Shown: positions 15,961 to 24,624, counted from the stretch's first letter. The stretch: DNA of 50,539 nucleotides from Planctomycetota bacterium (GCA_024280855.1 JAJRPG010000064.1:1-50539); one strand, 5' to 3'. The notes: generated by a model not told the origin, from the letters alone. Program-made: numbers and translations.

Positions 15961-17894
15961 CGCTCAACACTCACATATTGAAAAGGAAACCACAATCGAG
16001 GATTCGGAAATAGTCCCGACACACTCGGCTTAATCGCGATCGGCGAGGCATAATGCAGCAGCGGGATGATCGGGAAATCTTCCTCGACGATCATGCGCTC
16101 TGCATCAGCGAGCAGTTTTAACCGCTGGGTTTCGTTCGTCGTATTTCGTGCGCGATCAAGCAAGGCATCGTAGACCTTGTTGCTATAACCACTGTCGTTA
16201 TTGCCATTACCTGTATCGAAGCAACCTAGAAAAGTTGTCGGATCGTAGTAATCACCGTACCAATTTCCACGAGCGATCATAAACTGATGATTAGCCTTGC
16301 TCTGGGCAAATGATTTTGTCTCCTGACAACGTAGTTCCACCTTCGCGCCGAGGTTCGTTTCCCACATATGAGCTAGCGCCTGACACACCCGTTCATCAGA
16401 TGGCACATATAACAACGTCACGGCTGGCAAACCTTCTCCATCAGGATAGCCGGACTTTTCAAGAAGATTTTTGGCTTGGGCTATGTCCATCTGCAAGCCC
16501 GCCGGCGAATGATAACCCGCCAACGCACCGGGCGGGACGAACGTATGCGCGACGTGATCGCCGCGCTGTAAAACCGCATTCACAATCGCGTTTTTGTCTA
16601 CCGCTAAAGCAAAGGCACGGCGCACACGAGCATCAATAAACGGATTGGGGCGATCTTCAATTCGCTTATCAACACAGTTGAAACTCATGAAATAGGTAGC
16701 GAAAGTTTTGCAAATATGAAAATCTGGGCGCTGACCAGTCTTCGCTAGCCTGGCGATTTCGTGATCGTAAGGCACGTCCATGCCAGGTAGAAAATCCACA
16801 TCGCCCGCTTCATAAGCCATGAGGGCGGCGCTGATATTTTCATAAACCAGCATATCAATCGTTTGGCTAGCCATCATCTCAAACGCGCGATGAAAGGGGT
16901 TCGCTGACATGCGGAGTCGCCGCTTAAATTTCCAATCGCTCACCGAATAAGGGCCGTTCGTGATAAGCCCAGGATAACCATTTTTACCACGCCCCGGCTT
17001 GGTCCATTGCGGATCGTATACGACAAGACCTTCAGGCGTTAGACCAGCCGCACCACCTTCTCGCAGCAACTCGACACTAGCATGACAGGGTAGAAACAAC
17101 GGAAAAGATGTCAGGTCTAAAAAGTAGGGACACGGACGCAGTAACTTTACAACCAGCGTTTTATCATCAACTGCTTCCAGGCCAACCTTCGCAAATCTTC
17201 GCTTCATATCCGCAACGTGCAGATCGAAAACCCGTTCATACAAAACTTCCCAATCAATATCCGCAGCCGCTAACCGCCCAGCCAACGCTTCCCCTTCCTC
17301 ACGATCATCATTGACATCCACGTCCGAAGAAAGTTGTGATTGAATTGCTTCAAATATATCGTGCCGCGACAATGACATCGCAGCTTGCGCATCAATTCCC
17401 CACCCATGTCGCAGTCGGTCCATAGCTGTCAATGCGCCCGTGGCTTGCTGCCGCCACTGCACATACTCATTTGCGCCAACGATGTTATCCGTAAAAAGAA
17501 AAGTGTAATCCGTACCCGTGCCAGGCTCCATACCCCGCCGCCAACCACGAATAAAATCGCCCGCGAGAACCGGGTCGCCGTTAGACCAACGTGCATCGTC
17601 GCGGATTTCAAATGTATAGGTAAGTTTATCCGGTGAAACTTCTGGCGGGAAAACCGCAGCCCCAGCTTGAGGCTGATTCGTACGTGGGTCGCTGGTCGTA
17701 AGCCCTTCCCAGATATTAAGCGCAACGCGAAAATCCTGCGTCCAGCTCATCCTCGCCGGGTCTAATGTATGTATGCCTGAAGAATTAACGTATCGAAAAT
17801 CAGCCGGGGGTTCGTGTGTCGAGTTGAAATATACAAACACCAGGACGATCGCCAGCGCCGAACCTACCCAGGTGAAGGGGCGAAACGCTGTCAT
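15957..17894 (-). CDS. oppA: oligopeptide-binding protein OppA (family 5 solute-binding protein)
   Basis: This 645-residue protein captures peptides outside the inner membrane and delivers them to OppB-OppC. It begins with a hydrophobic anchor (VGSALAIVLVFVYFN) without a lipobox Cys, so it may be membrane-tethered by an uncleaved segment. The SBP-5 features include HTLDPARMSWTQDFRVALNIWEGL near the start, YTFEIRDDARWSNGDPVLAGDFIRGWRR, and late RGNWYGDYYDPTTFLGCF and ANPFHRAFEMM. It is about 100 residues longer than many homologues; the extra material lies around residues 150-230. It is the first gene of the overlapping oppA-B-C unit, 42 bases after the HEAT-like gene. Confidence 0.9.
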   Translation of the reverse strand: MTAFRPFTWVGSALAIVLVFVYFNSTHEPPADFRYVNSSGIHTLDPARMSWTQDFRVALNIWEGLTTSDPRTNQPQAGAAVFPPEVSPDKLTYTFEIRDDARWSNGDPVLAGDFIRGWRRGMEPGTGTDYTFLFTDNIVGANEYVQWRQQATGALTAMDRLRHGWGIDAQAAMSLSRHDIFEAIQSQLSSDVDVNDDREEGEALAGRLAAADIDWEVLYERVFDLHVADMKRRFAKVGLEAVDDKTLVVKLLRPCPYFLDLTSFPLFLPCHASVELLREGGAAGLTPEGLVVYDPQWTKPGRGKNGYPGLITNGPYSVSDWKFKRRLRMSANPFHRAFEMMASQTIDMLVYENISAALMAYEAGDVDFLPGMDVPYDHEIARLAKTGQRPDFHICKTFATYFMSFNCVDKRIEDRPNPFIDARVRRAFALAVDKNAIVNAVLQRGDHVAHTFVPPGALAGYHSPAGLQMDIAQAKNLLEKSGYPDGEGLPAVTLLYVPSDERVCQALAHMWETNLGAKVELRCQETKSFAQSKANHQFMIARGNWYGDYYDPTTFLGCFDTGNGNNDSGYSNKVYDALLDRARNTTNETQRLKLLADAERMIVEEDFPIIPLLHYASPIAIKPSVSGLFPNPRLWFPFQYVSVER

Positions 17895-17936
17895 GTATTT
17901 GTCACCCTATCGTGTTACGTCCATGCAACCAGTAAC

Positions 17937-19016
17937 TTATGGCGCGCCAACAGGAACATTCCACGGCGCAGCATTGAGAGCGCCAGCCGTTTGGCTGCTC
18001 GCATCACCCACCCACAAATGAGTCTGTTGCATCACTTCGTTTCGGCGAATATGGCAGCCCTCGTCAATCTCTTTGGTAACATGGCCCACGCCCGCCAGGT
18101 TGCCAACTATCGCGACAAGCACTTCTTCTTCATGAACCAAACTTCGATATAAATGGTCCAATTCGTCGGGCACGACGTTTGCCTTACTGAACTGATCAGC
18201 GTCCATGCGTAGCAACGTAGCCGTCACAATCGCGAGCTTGCTCTTTTGAGATTGAGACAAGGCCCCAACCACTCCTGCTGTCAGAAAATATCGCATCGCA
18301 TCAACTTCGGCATGATCGATACCAACTCGCCCAGCCCGCCGAGCGACCACCCGACTTTCCATAATCGCAATCATCGCATCAGCCGCAGAAGGAACCTGCG
18401 CTGCGGTCGTGTAATAAAGGGCCATGTAGATACGGCTCAGAACCACTGGATTGGTTTCACTTTGGCCAGCTTTGAGCAAACTAGCCACAACCGTGGCGAA
18501 CTTTCCCTGATCCGCACCTATCGCCGACGTTAATCGAGAAAGCGCTTGAGCGCATAGCATACGCGTCGGCTGATCAGCCGAAGACAGCCCAGCTATTAGC
18601 CCTGGAACTGTTTCAACGGCACCAAAATCAAACATCACACGAGCCAGCGTTTGCGAGATGATTTTATCTGCACCAGATTGAAACTCGCTAGTAGCCACCA
18701 TGGCCATCTGACCAGCTAGCACTAACCGAAACGCATTGACGTTTTTCGTGTTGCGATATTGCTTATTGAAATAAGCTCGATAGTCACGCAACGCAGCCAG
18801 GCCATCTGCCCGCACTGCTATTTTAAGCTTATCAACTTTCCCCTGCACCCATTCGTGGATACGCCGCTGGTCGCCCTGACTGGGATTCGTACCACGAATG
18901 GTATCAAGGAAGTCATCCTCAGGCCCCGCCTGACCAAATGCCTGCGTCGTGACCAGCGCGCTCAGCACGCAAATCGCCAAAGTAGCTATATTCCGATTTC
19001 GCATCATCATGCCCAA
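17937..19016 (-). CDS. secreted helical-repeat (HEAT-like) protein of unknown function
   Basis: The 359-residue protein has a signal peptide (ATLAICVLSALVTTQAFG, then QA). The rest is predicted helical, with repeats such as VPGLIAGLSSADQPTRMLCAQALSRL and ATVVASLLKAGQSETNPVVLSRIYMALYY that look like HEAT repeats. No catalytic motif is seen. A TTG at 19016 has GGAGG five bases upstream, while the first ATG (19010) is eleven bases from it, so the TTG may be the real start. It precedes oppA by 42 bases on the same strand and may be cotranscribed. A periplasmic scaffold is a guess; the function is unknown. Confidence 0.65.
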   Translation of the reverse strand: MGMMMRNRNIATLAICVLSALVTTQAFGQAGPEDDFLDTIRGTNPSQGDQRRIHEWVQGKVDKLKIAVRADGLAALRDYRAYFNKQYRNTKNVNAFRLVLAGQMAMVATSEFQSGADKIISQTLARVMFDFGAVETVPGLIAGLSSADQPTRMLCAQALSRLTSAIGADQGKFATVVASLLKAGQSETNPVVLSRIYMALYYTTAAQVPSAADAMIAIMESRVVARRAGRVGIDHAEVDAMRYFLTAGVVGALSQSQKSKLAIVTATLLRMDADQFSKANVVPDELDHLYRSLVHEEEVLVAIVGNLAGVGHVTKEIDEGCHIRRNEVMQQTHLWVGDASSQTAGALNAAPWNVPVGAP

Positions 19017-19270
19017 GTGCGCCTCCGACTCGCGGCTTTAATCTTTGTTGCAATCCCCATTCGTCCCCGAAACTCCACCCATCGCAATCCCACCCAGTCG
19101 GGCAGTCCGTCATACCTACGGCCAAAACCGTAGATAATAATAGAAACGTATCGACGAAAGTGGGTTTGTGTCAAGCTATCGCGGATATTCACCGTCGATA
19201 CCAGCCTTAATTCCATCCAATTCGCCATTCCGGGTGCAGGCGATGCCTCTTCTGAGAAACGGCATAACTA

Positions 19271-19431
19271 GGTGCAAGACAGATTAGGCGGGATGGGCAC
19301 ACCGAGCCGGGGTCAGAGCCGCACGGCGCAAGCCTGCGGGCAAGTCTTGTGAATCTATGGCTGGTGAAAACATGCCACCAGGCTCGCGCCAGGTGCTCTG
19401 ATATGAATCGCCGCCAGTTTTGTCTTGCACC
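19271..19431. mobile_element. 161-bp MITE-like element with 11-bp terminal inverted repeats and 11-bp target duplication
   Basis: The ends are GGTGCAAGACA (19271-19281) and TGTCTTGCACC (19421-19431), a perfect 11-bp inverted repeat. Directly outside, CGGCATAACTA occurs at 19260-19270 and again at 19432-19442, a perfect 11-bp direct repeat as expected of a target duplication. There is no transposase. The interior carries a family D hairpin (19314-19342). It sits in the divergent gap between the HEAT/opp genes and rex, 18 bases from the putative rex -35 box. Duplications of about 10-12 bp are known in the IS4 superfamily, so an IS4-type helper is possible but unproven. Confidence 0.75.
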
Positions 19432-19460
19432 CGGCATAACTAGAACACTTACACAATCAC

Positions 19461-19490
19461 TTGACGCATGAATTTCACCCCGGCTATATT
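19461..19490 (+). promoter_or_regulatory. putative rex promoter
   Basis: TTGACG (19461-19466) and TATATT (19485-19490) are 18 bases apart, which would start transcription near 19497, about 45 bases before the rex ATG. No clear Rex operator (TTGTGAA-N4-TTCACAA type) is seen next to it. Confidence 0.45.
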
Positions 19491-19543
19491 CAGTCTTCGC
19501 AGAGGGCCACTACCCTTCCATGAGAAGGCAAGGACTGACTAGC

Positions 19544-20212
19544 ATGGCTAAGGCAGAAAACTCCGTTCCCGCACCCGCAGTTCGTCGGCTGAGCTTATAC
19601 CTACGCCAACTGGAAGCCTTCCAATCGAACAACCTTCAGACCGTCTCCAGCAAACAGCTTGGACAAGCCCTCTCGCTATCCGACGCCCAGGTTCGCAAAG
19701 ACCTAGCCTACTTCGGACAGTTTGGCCATCCCGGCGTTGGCTATCGCGTATCGGAGCTAATCGAACGACTCAGGCAAATCCTCGGCACCGACCGCAAGAC
19801 GACAGCCATGCTCGTCGGGCTGGGAAATCTGGGCCATGCACTCATGCAGTATCGCGGGTTCAATAAAAAGAATTTTGAAATCGTAGCCGCCTTCGACAAA
19901 GACCCAACCAAATTGGGGCAAGCTATCCCCGACAGGCCCGCCATGACCATCCAGCCCATGACCGAAATGCTTGAGACGGTAAACCACCTGAACATCAAAC
20001 TAGGCCTCATCTGCGTACCCGCTGAAGTCGCTCAGGACGTAGCTGACATGATGATAACCGCCGGCGTGCGCGGCATCCTAAACTTCGCACCCATCTCCCT
20101 AAAAGTAGGCCCGAATGTTGTCATGTCATCCGTAGACCTCGCCGTTCAATTAGAACAATTAGCCTTCCAACTAAGCGCCATGCAAAACCGAGCGACAGAA
20201 CCGCGCCAGTAA
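19544..20212 (+). CDS. rex: redox-sensing transcriptional repressor Rex
   Basis: Rex senses the NADH/NAD ratio and represses fermentation and respiration genes when NADH is low. The 222-residue protein has the N-terminal winged helix (SSKQLGQALSLSDAQVRKDL, then AYFGQFGHPGVGY) and the Rossmann nucleotide site AMLVGLGNLGHAL, followed by AAFDKDP and LGLICVPAEVAQDVADMM. The ATG at 19544 is preferred over 19520, because the latter has no ribosome binding site and the family starts close to this point. The last codons (EPRQ, stop) and the TAA itself lie inside the left arm of a 66-bp palindromic repeat, so the tail has been replaced or extended by the repeat. The core is complete. Confidence 0.92.
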   Translation: MAKAENSVPAPAVRRLSLYLRQLEAFQSNNLQTVSSKQLGQALSLSDAQVRKDLAYFGQFGHPGVGYRVSELIERLRQILGTDRKTTAMLVGLGNLGHALMQYRGFNKKNFEIVAAFDKDPTKLGQAIPDRPAMTIQPMTEMLETVNHLNIKLGLICVPAEVAQDVADMMITAGVRGILNFAPISLKVGPNVVMSSVDLAVQLEQLAFQLSAMQNRATEPRQ

Positions 20213-20263
20213 GGAAGCGGCTACGAGCGCCAACCAAAGGCCGCTTCCTCACGGGCGCGGTTC
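20198..20263. repeat. large palindromic repeat family C, copy 1, overlapping the end of rex
   Basis: The left arm (20198-20221), starting GAACCGCGCCAGTAAGG, pairs with the right arm (20239-20263), ending CACGGGCGCGGTTC, over about 24 bp with few mismatches. The rex stop TAA is at 20210-20212 in the left arm. A second copy lies at 49991-50066, identical across most of the right arm. It could form a strong terminator-like hairpin on both strands. Confidence 0.85.
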
Positions 20264-20273
20264 TGAAAGCAGA

Positions 20274-20364
20274 TCAGGCTATTGCCTGACACGGACGCCT
20301 ACAATACTTCAACCAGCGTTAGACGTCCCAATGGTAAAGGCAGGTCTACGACCATGCCCTACAA
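20274..20364. repeat. GTAGGGCA-family composite: TCAGGC hairpin (20274-20289) and unit H2 (20329-20364)
   Basis: The first part is identical to 9527-9542 and the second is a near copy of 9805-9840, both on the same strand as there. Together with the palindrome at 20198 they fill almost all of the 160 bp between the convergent genes rex and the beta-helix gene. Confidence 0.8.
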
Positions 20365-20371
20365 GATGTCA

Positions 20372-22297
20372 TCATGGTGACATAATTATTGATTGCAGTG
20401 CTGCATAGTCAGCCAGGTCCACTGCTTTGTCGGCGTTGAAGTCGAATGCGTTGCAGGGGGCGGTTGTTGAAGTCTCACCGGGGTTGGTCATGCAGGCTGG
20501 TAAGTCGGCTAGATCGCTAAGATCGACGAGGCCATTGCAGTCGAAGTCGCCGATGCCTAATTCGTATGGGCCAAAGTCAACCCTCCCGCAGAGGATGCGT
20601 GTGTGGCCATCCAGGTCGCGATCAACGAATAGTGTCGCATCAGGATCACCGGCGTCTATGAGCGGAGAGTCGGGGCGCAGGCGCAGGTTATCGTCTTCGT
20701 TGCCGGGTATGTCGTCCGGGCCATCTTCATCTACGAACATGGGGGCAGCGCCGGTGTTGCCTGGGCCTGGGAACTTTCCATCCGGGCCGTCGTAGCCTTG
20801 AAGGACGGTGTAGGATGCGCGGGCGATGCCTTGGTTTCTTGTTGCGCGAAATTGGGCAGGCAAGGATGTTTCGCCAAAATAGTTACGGTTATTCCAAAGA
20901 ATGCAGTGTTTTAATTCAACTATGCCATGATGAGCGTCTACACCACCTATTTCGTTATCAACGAACGTGCAGTGTTCCAGGTATGCCGAGCCAAAGCCGT
21001 TAAAAAACACTGCTCCGCCTCCGCGATTGCCCGTGAAGAGGCAATTATAAGCTTCTGCAATCCCACTGTTTCTTATAGCCGCACCGGAGCTTATGGACTC
21101 ATTACCGATGAATTCGCAGTTTGTTATTGTGGTCTGACTGTTGACGTTAGTATTAATGCCCGCACCTGAAATCGAGCCTTGAACGGAGTTACGAATGAAG
21201 CGGCTATCGTCGATCGTTGCTCTGGTTCGGAATCCTACCGTAACAGCCGTACCATTATTTTCGATGAATGTGGTTCGTCGGACAGTTCCGCGATCCGCTA
21301 CGAGCCACAAACCGCCACCAGCATTAAAAGAAAAGACTGTGTCCTCAACAATAGCGGAGCCGCTGGTTTGCGAGCCAAATGCTGGAGAATTGCCAAAGGC
21401 TAGATTGTCAGTTATCAGGCAGTTTTTGACAATGACATCGCTACTTCTTGCGTAAATGGTCGTAATGGCGGCAGCTACATTATTACGCAAAGTACAGTTT
21501 CGGAGGGTTGCCCCGCCATCTTCAATGCGAATTCCTGCACCGATAGCACTAGGAAAAGAATCTGCTCGTCCTGATGTGACGATAAAGCCATCGACGATAG
21601 CCGAGGTATCGGTATCAAAAGCCGTCATAACATTCAATGCATTATCGCAGTCGTTACGTGTACTGCATAAGTTGCAACAAATCACAGATGCGCTGAATGC
21701 ACAAACACTACTCCATAGTCTTGTACAACATTCACTTTCACGCGGGGAATCTTTGGGACATATTATCGCTTCGCATACGGGGTCGTCACAGCCGGGCGTA
21801 TCGCGGGCAGTACAACAGTCGCTCGTTCCCCCATCAAAGCTGCCATCCGGATTATCGTCCTCGTTAAGATCGCCACTGAGAATGGTTTCGTTGATTACGA
21901 AGTCGCGTTGATCGCGGTAGGTTTCCCAGCCTGCGAAGCCGCCGTAAAGTTCGACGTTCTTATGGAGTGAATAAGACATGGTCCTGTCACCCGTGCCTCG
22001 GTCTGGATGATAGGTTCCGGCTGCTACCCAGACTTCTACTAGATTACCTTGGTCGGCCAGGGTAGCGGCTTCGTCGAGTGCGTCTTGTAAATCTATGTAA
22101 GCGTTTTCCCAACAGGTATTGCCGGAGATTGATTCGGGCGCGGCTTCTGCGCAGCGAATGATTCGCCCATCAGGAAGCGTGATGTCGCGACAGACCCTCG
22201 GAGGCGGGGCACTGCCGTTAACGCAAATGACTTCCTGGGCGCTGGCGGATGACGTGGCCACACCTATAAAAAGTAAGAGTGTAACTAAACTTCGCAT
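20372..22297 (-). CDS. secreted right-handed beta-helix protein with dockerin-like C-terminus
   Basis: The 641-residue protein has a signal peptide (MRSLVTLLLFIGVATSSASA, then QE). The opening segment WENAYIDLQDALDEA...VWVAAGTYHPDRG, VELYGGFAGWE and ETILSGDL is the standard choice-of-anchor Q start. A Cys-rich insert (CCTARDTPGCDDPVC ... CCNLC) interrupts it near residues 165-220, then come beta-helix coils (NCTLRNN, NCLITDN, NCEFIGN) and the closing DEDGPDDIPGNEDDNLRLRPDSPLIDAGD. The C-terminus has two calcium-loop-like motifs, DFDCNGLVDLSDLADL and DFNADKAVDLADYAAL. The ATG at 22297 is used; GAGGGG lies 13 bases upstream, and a TTG at 22318 is less likely. It is paralogous to the genes at 5046 and 24857. 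Function beyond an extracellular surface role is unknown. Confidence 0.83.
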   Translation of the reverse strand: MRSLVTLLLFIGVATSSASAQEVICVNGSAPPPRVCRDITLPDGRIIRCAEAAPESISGNTCWENAYIDLQDALDEAATLADQGNLVEVWVAAGTYHPDRGTGDRTMSYSLHKNVELYGGFAGWETYRDQRDFVINETILSGDLNEDDNPDGSFDGGTSDCCTARDTPGCDDPVCEAIICPKDSPRESECCTRLWSSVCAFSASVICCNLCSTRNDCDNALNVMTAFDTDTSAIVDGFIVTSGRADSFPSAIGAGIRIEDGGATLRNCTLRNNVAAAITTIYARSSDVIVKNCLITDNLAFGNSPAFGSQTSGSAIVEDTVFSFNAGGGLWLVADRGTVRRTTFIENNGTAVTVGFRTRATIDDSRFIRNSVQGSISGAGINTNVNSQTTITNCEFIGNESISSGAAIRNSGIAEAYNCLFTGNRGGGAVFFNGFGSAYLEHCTFVDNEIGGVDAHHGIVELKHCILWNNRNYFGETSLPAQFRATRNQGIARASYTVLQGYDGPDGKFPGPGNTGAAPMFVDEDGPDDIPGNEDDNLRLRPDSPLIDAGDPDATLFVDRDLDGHTRILCGRVDFGPYELGIGDFDCNGLVDLSDLADLPACMTNPGETSTTAPCNAFDFNADKAVDLADYAALQSIIMSP

Positions 22298-22369
22298 AGC
22301 GTTAGCATGGCCCCTCAAGGATTCTTGTTCATCAATGGCGGTACGGCTGTTTGAACGAAAGTCGCACCA

Positions 22370-22415
22370 CCGCGCGGGCTCCCGACGAGTCGGGATTTCA
22401 TTTCGCCCGCGGCTC
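22370..22415. repeat. GAGCCGC-type hairpin repeat (family D), long form
   Basis: CCGCGCGGGC pairs with GCCCGCGG across an inner hairpin CCCGAC-GA-GTCGGG, giving a two-tier palindrome. It lies in the 374-bp gap 22298-22671, which otherwise has only the repeat at 22591 and no believable gene. Confidence 0.65.
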
Positions 22416-22590
22416 GTTTTTGGGATACCACGTCCCCCCTACACCATCTTAGACACCAAACAGACGCCGGCGACGGGAAGAAAATGAAAATTATTTTATA
22501 TATCGGGAATAGGGCCATAGCAGCGTCTAATCCGGAGATATTCGTGAGCAAGGCGCTCGAGATACTACGCCACTCGTGTGTACCATAGTG

Positions 22591-22638
22591 AAGGCAGGTC
22601 AACCTTTCGCCAGTAGACGAAAGAACGACCTGCCCTAC
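22591..22638 (-). repeat. GTAGGGCA-family repeat, inverted copy F3
   Basis: On the minus strand it reads GTAGGGCAGGTCGTT, then CTTTCG-TCTACTGG-CGAAAG, then GTTGACCTGCCTT, the same layout as at 9448 and 9667. It lies 33 bases beyond the stop codon of the M2 peptidase gene and upstream of the beta-helix gene. Confidence 0.8.
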
Positions 22639-22671
22639 AATATGGTGCCATTCAAACGGCACTTTCTGCTA

Positions 22672-24504
22672 CTACCAGCCGCAGACGGCGTCTTTGTTTT
22701 GTTCTTCCAGCCAATCCAATAACGGCTGGAAGTAATCAATGATAGCTGTGGCGTCCATTTTTCTTTGACCAGTTAGAGCCTCGATGGCGTCGGGCCAGGG
22801 TTTCTCCATGCCCATTTCCATCATGTCGTTTAGAAGCTTGCCAGCCTTCTTATTGTCGTAAATCGAACAGGTATGCAGCGGACCTTCATGGCCTGCTACT
22901 TCACAGAGCGCACGATGGAACTGGAACTGCAAAATCGTGGCTAAAAAGTACCGCGTATAAGGCACATTAGCTGCGACGTGATACTTCGCGCCTGGATCAA
23001 AATCTTTTTCCGAACGCGATACAGGCGGCGCAATGCCTTGATACTTGGTTCGCAGCTTCCACCAATGGGCGTTGTATTGGTCTGGGCTTACCCGACCTGA
23101 AAAAACGTCAAAGCGCCATTGATCGACCAACAAACCAAACGGTAAGAAAGCGATTTTATCCAACGCCCGCCGCATGAGCGGGTTCAAACTGTCAGGCGGC
23201 AACTTATCGAGATAACCAATTTTTACGAAATAAGCCGGCGTGACCGAAAGCGCGATCGTATCGCCGAGGGCTTCATGGAATCCGTCGTTGGCGCTATCGG
23301 CAAACAGGGCAGACAGACGTTTATACGCACGCTGGTAATAGTTATGGCCTAGCTCGTGATGAACGGTTGTAAAATCTTCCGCGTTAATCTCAATGCACAT
23401 TTTGATGCGTAAATCGTCCAGCCAATCAATGTCCCAGGCGCTGGCGTGACAAACGACTTCCCGGTCGCGTGGCTTGGTGAACATGGACCGCTCCCAGAAA
23501 GTTTCGGGCAATGGGTCTAAACCTAGTGAAACAAAAAACGCCTCCGCTTGTCGCACGACACCTCTTTCGTCTATCTTTTTTTCCTGAAGAATACCTGTCA
23601 CGTCAAAGGCGCTATCTTTTTCCGGGGCGAGTAGATCGAAAATGTTGGCGAAATCCTGGCTCCACATATTGCCTAGCAGGTGTGCGGGGATCGGTTTTCC
23701 GCTCGGCACTTTATCGGCTCCGTACTTCTTGGCTAATTGGGTGCGGGCGTAACAATGTAGCTGCTGATATAACGGCTGAACCTGCTCCCAGAGTCTATTA
23801 ATCTCCTTCTCGAACTCGTCGGGCGGCATGTCGTAGCGTGATTTCCATAGGTCGCCGAGGTCGCCGAAGCCAAATTCGCGTGCGCCCTCATTGGCTAACT
23901 CTACAAAACGCACGAATTTCTCGCGCATGGGCTTTGTCGTGCTGCGCCATCCGACCCAGGCCTCTTTTAATTCATCGAAGTCGCGCGACGACGCGAGTGT
24001 CTTGGACAAGTCACCGAGCGTTAGGCAATCGCCGGATTGGCCATCTGGGCAGTATTTCCCTTTGCCGTACATGCTGCTCATTTCGGTGGCAAGGATGGCT
24101 AACTCCGATCGTTTGGCACTATCAGATGGGGCAGGTAGCGATAATCTTAGTTTGAGAAGATTGAATTTTCGCCGCAGGGAAGCGTCCAATTTTAGTCCGT
24201 CAAATCGGCGGGCCTGGTCTGCTTTGATGGAGACGTAGGCCATGACTGCTTCGCTGGCGCGGGCGGCGAGCATGTCCGTATCGTAAGTGATATTCGTGGA
24301 CTTGACCCATTCGCTGCGCTCGGACGCGATGAGCAAATCGAGCAATTCCGTTTCGAGGGAATCCATGAATGCTTTGGCTTCGCCTGCCGTGGGCTTGGCA
24401 CTATCTGTATCGGCGCAGGCGCGGTGTAACCCAAGTGGCGGCGACATCAAGACGCCAGCTACGATGGCAACTAACGTCAGTCTGGTTCGAGTTATAAGAT
24501 TCAT
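22672..24504 (-). CDS. peptidyl-dipeptidase A / angiotensin-converting-enzyme family (M2) zinc metallopeptidase, exported
   Basis: M2 enzymes remove dipeptides from peptide C-termini. The 610-residue product has a signal peptide (LTLVAIVAGVLMSPPLGLHRACA). The zinc site HHELGH has His at 383 and 387 with catalytic Glu 384, and a third ligand, Glu in FHEALGDT, at 411, the spacing expected for ACE. FGDLGDLWKSRYDM and LPFGLLVDQWRFDVFSG are further family signatures. The ATG at 24504 is preferred because AAGGGG lies seven bases upstream; the longer frame would run through a family B hairpin repeat. Length matches a single-domain ACE. It may supply dipeptides in the periplasm, which would fit with the peptide importer at 12-18 kb, but the link is inference. 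Confidence 0.92.
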   Translation of the reverse strand: MNLITRTRLTLVAIVAGVLMSPPLGLHRACADTDSAKPTAGEAKAFMDSLETELLDLLIASERSEWVKSTNITYDTDMLAARASEAVMAYVSIKADQARRFDGLKLDASLRRKFNLLKLRLSLPAPSDSAKRSELAILATEMSSMYGKGKYCPDGQSGDCLTLGDLSKTLASSRDFDELKEAWVGWRSTTKPMREKFVRFVELANEGAREFGFGDLGDLWKSRYDMPPDEFEKEINRLWEQVQPLYQQLHCYARTQLAKKYGADKVPSGKPIPAHLLGNMWSQDFANIFDLLAPEKDSAFDVTGILQEKKIDERGVVRQAEAFFVSLGLDPLPETFWERSMFTKPRDREVVCHASAWDIDWLDDLRIKMCIEINAEDFTTVHHELGHNYYQRAYKRLSALFADSANDGFHEALGDTIALSVTPAYFVKIGYLDKLPPDSLNPLMRRALDKIAFLPFGLLVDQWRFDVFSGRVSPDQYNAHWWKLRTKYQGIAPPVSRSEKDFDPGAKYHVAANVPYTRYFLATILQFQFHRALCEVAGHEGPLHTCSIYDNKKAGKLLNDMMEMGMEKPWPDAIEALTGQRKMDATAIIDYFQPLLDWLEEQNKDAVCGW

Positions 24505-24576
24505 AAGCTTCCCCTTCAGTAATTTTTCGTAAAGCCATTCGAGGCGGACTTTATCCGCGTTACGTATTGACCGTAC

Positions 24577-24624
24577 ATCATCGACTCCCCCATGTCCAAA
24601 AAGAAGGACATGGGACACCCGGCC
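24577..24624 (+). repeat. hairpin repeat family B, copy 2
   Basis: ATCATCGACTCCC, then the stem CCCATGTCC/GGACATGGG with loop AAAAAGAA, then ACACCCGGCC. It is the most canonical copy and differs from the one at 2266 by a few bases. It lies in the divergent gap between the M2 peptidase and the beta-helix gene. Confidence 0.85.

Noticed and set aside
19207-19437. 76-codon minus-strand open frame
   Set aside because: It lies almost wholly within the 161-bp MITE-like element and its target duplication, so it is a by-product of the repeat.
22315-22662. 115-codon minus-strand open frame
   Set aside because: It overlaps the family D and F3 repeats and lacks a ribosome binding site; no protein-like features.
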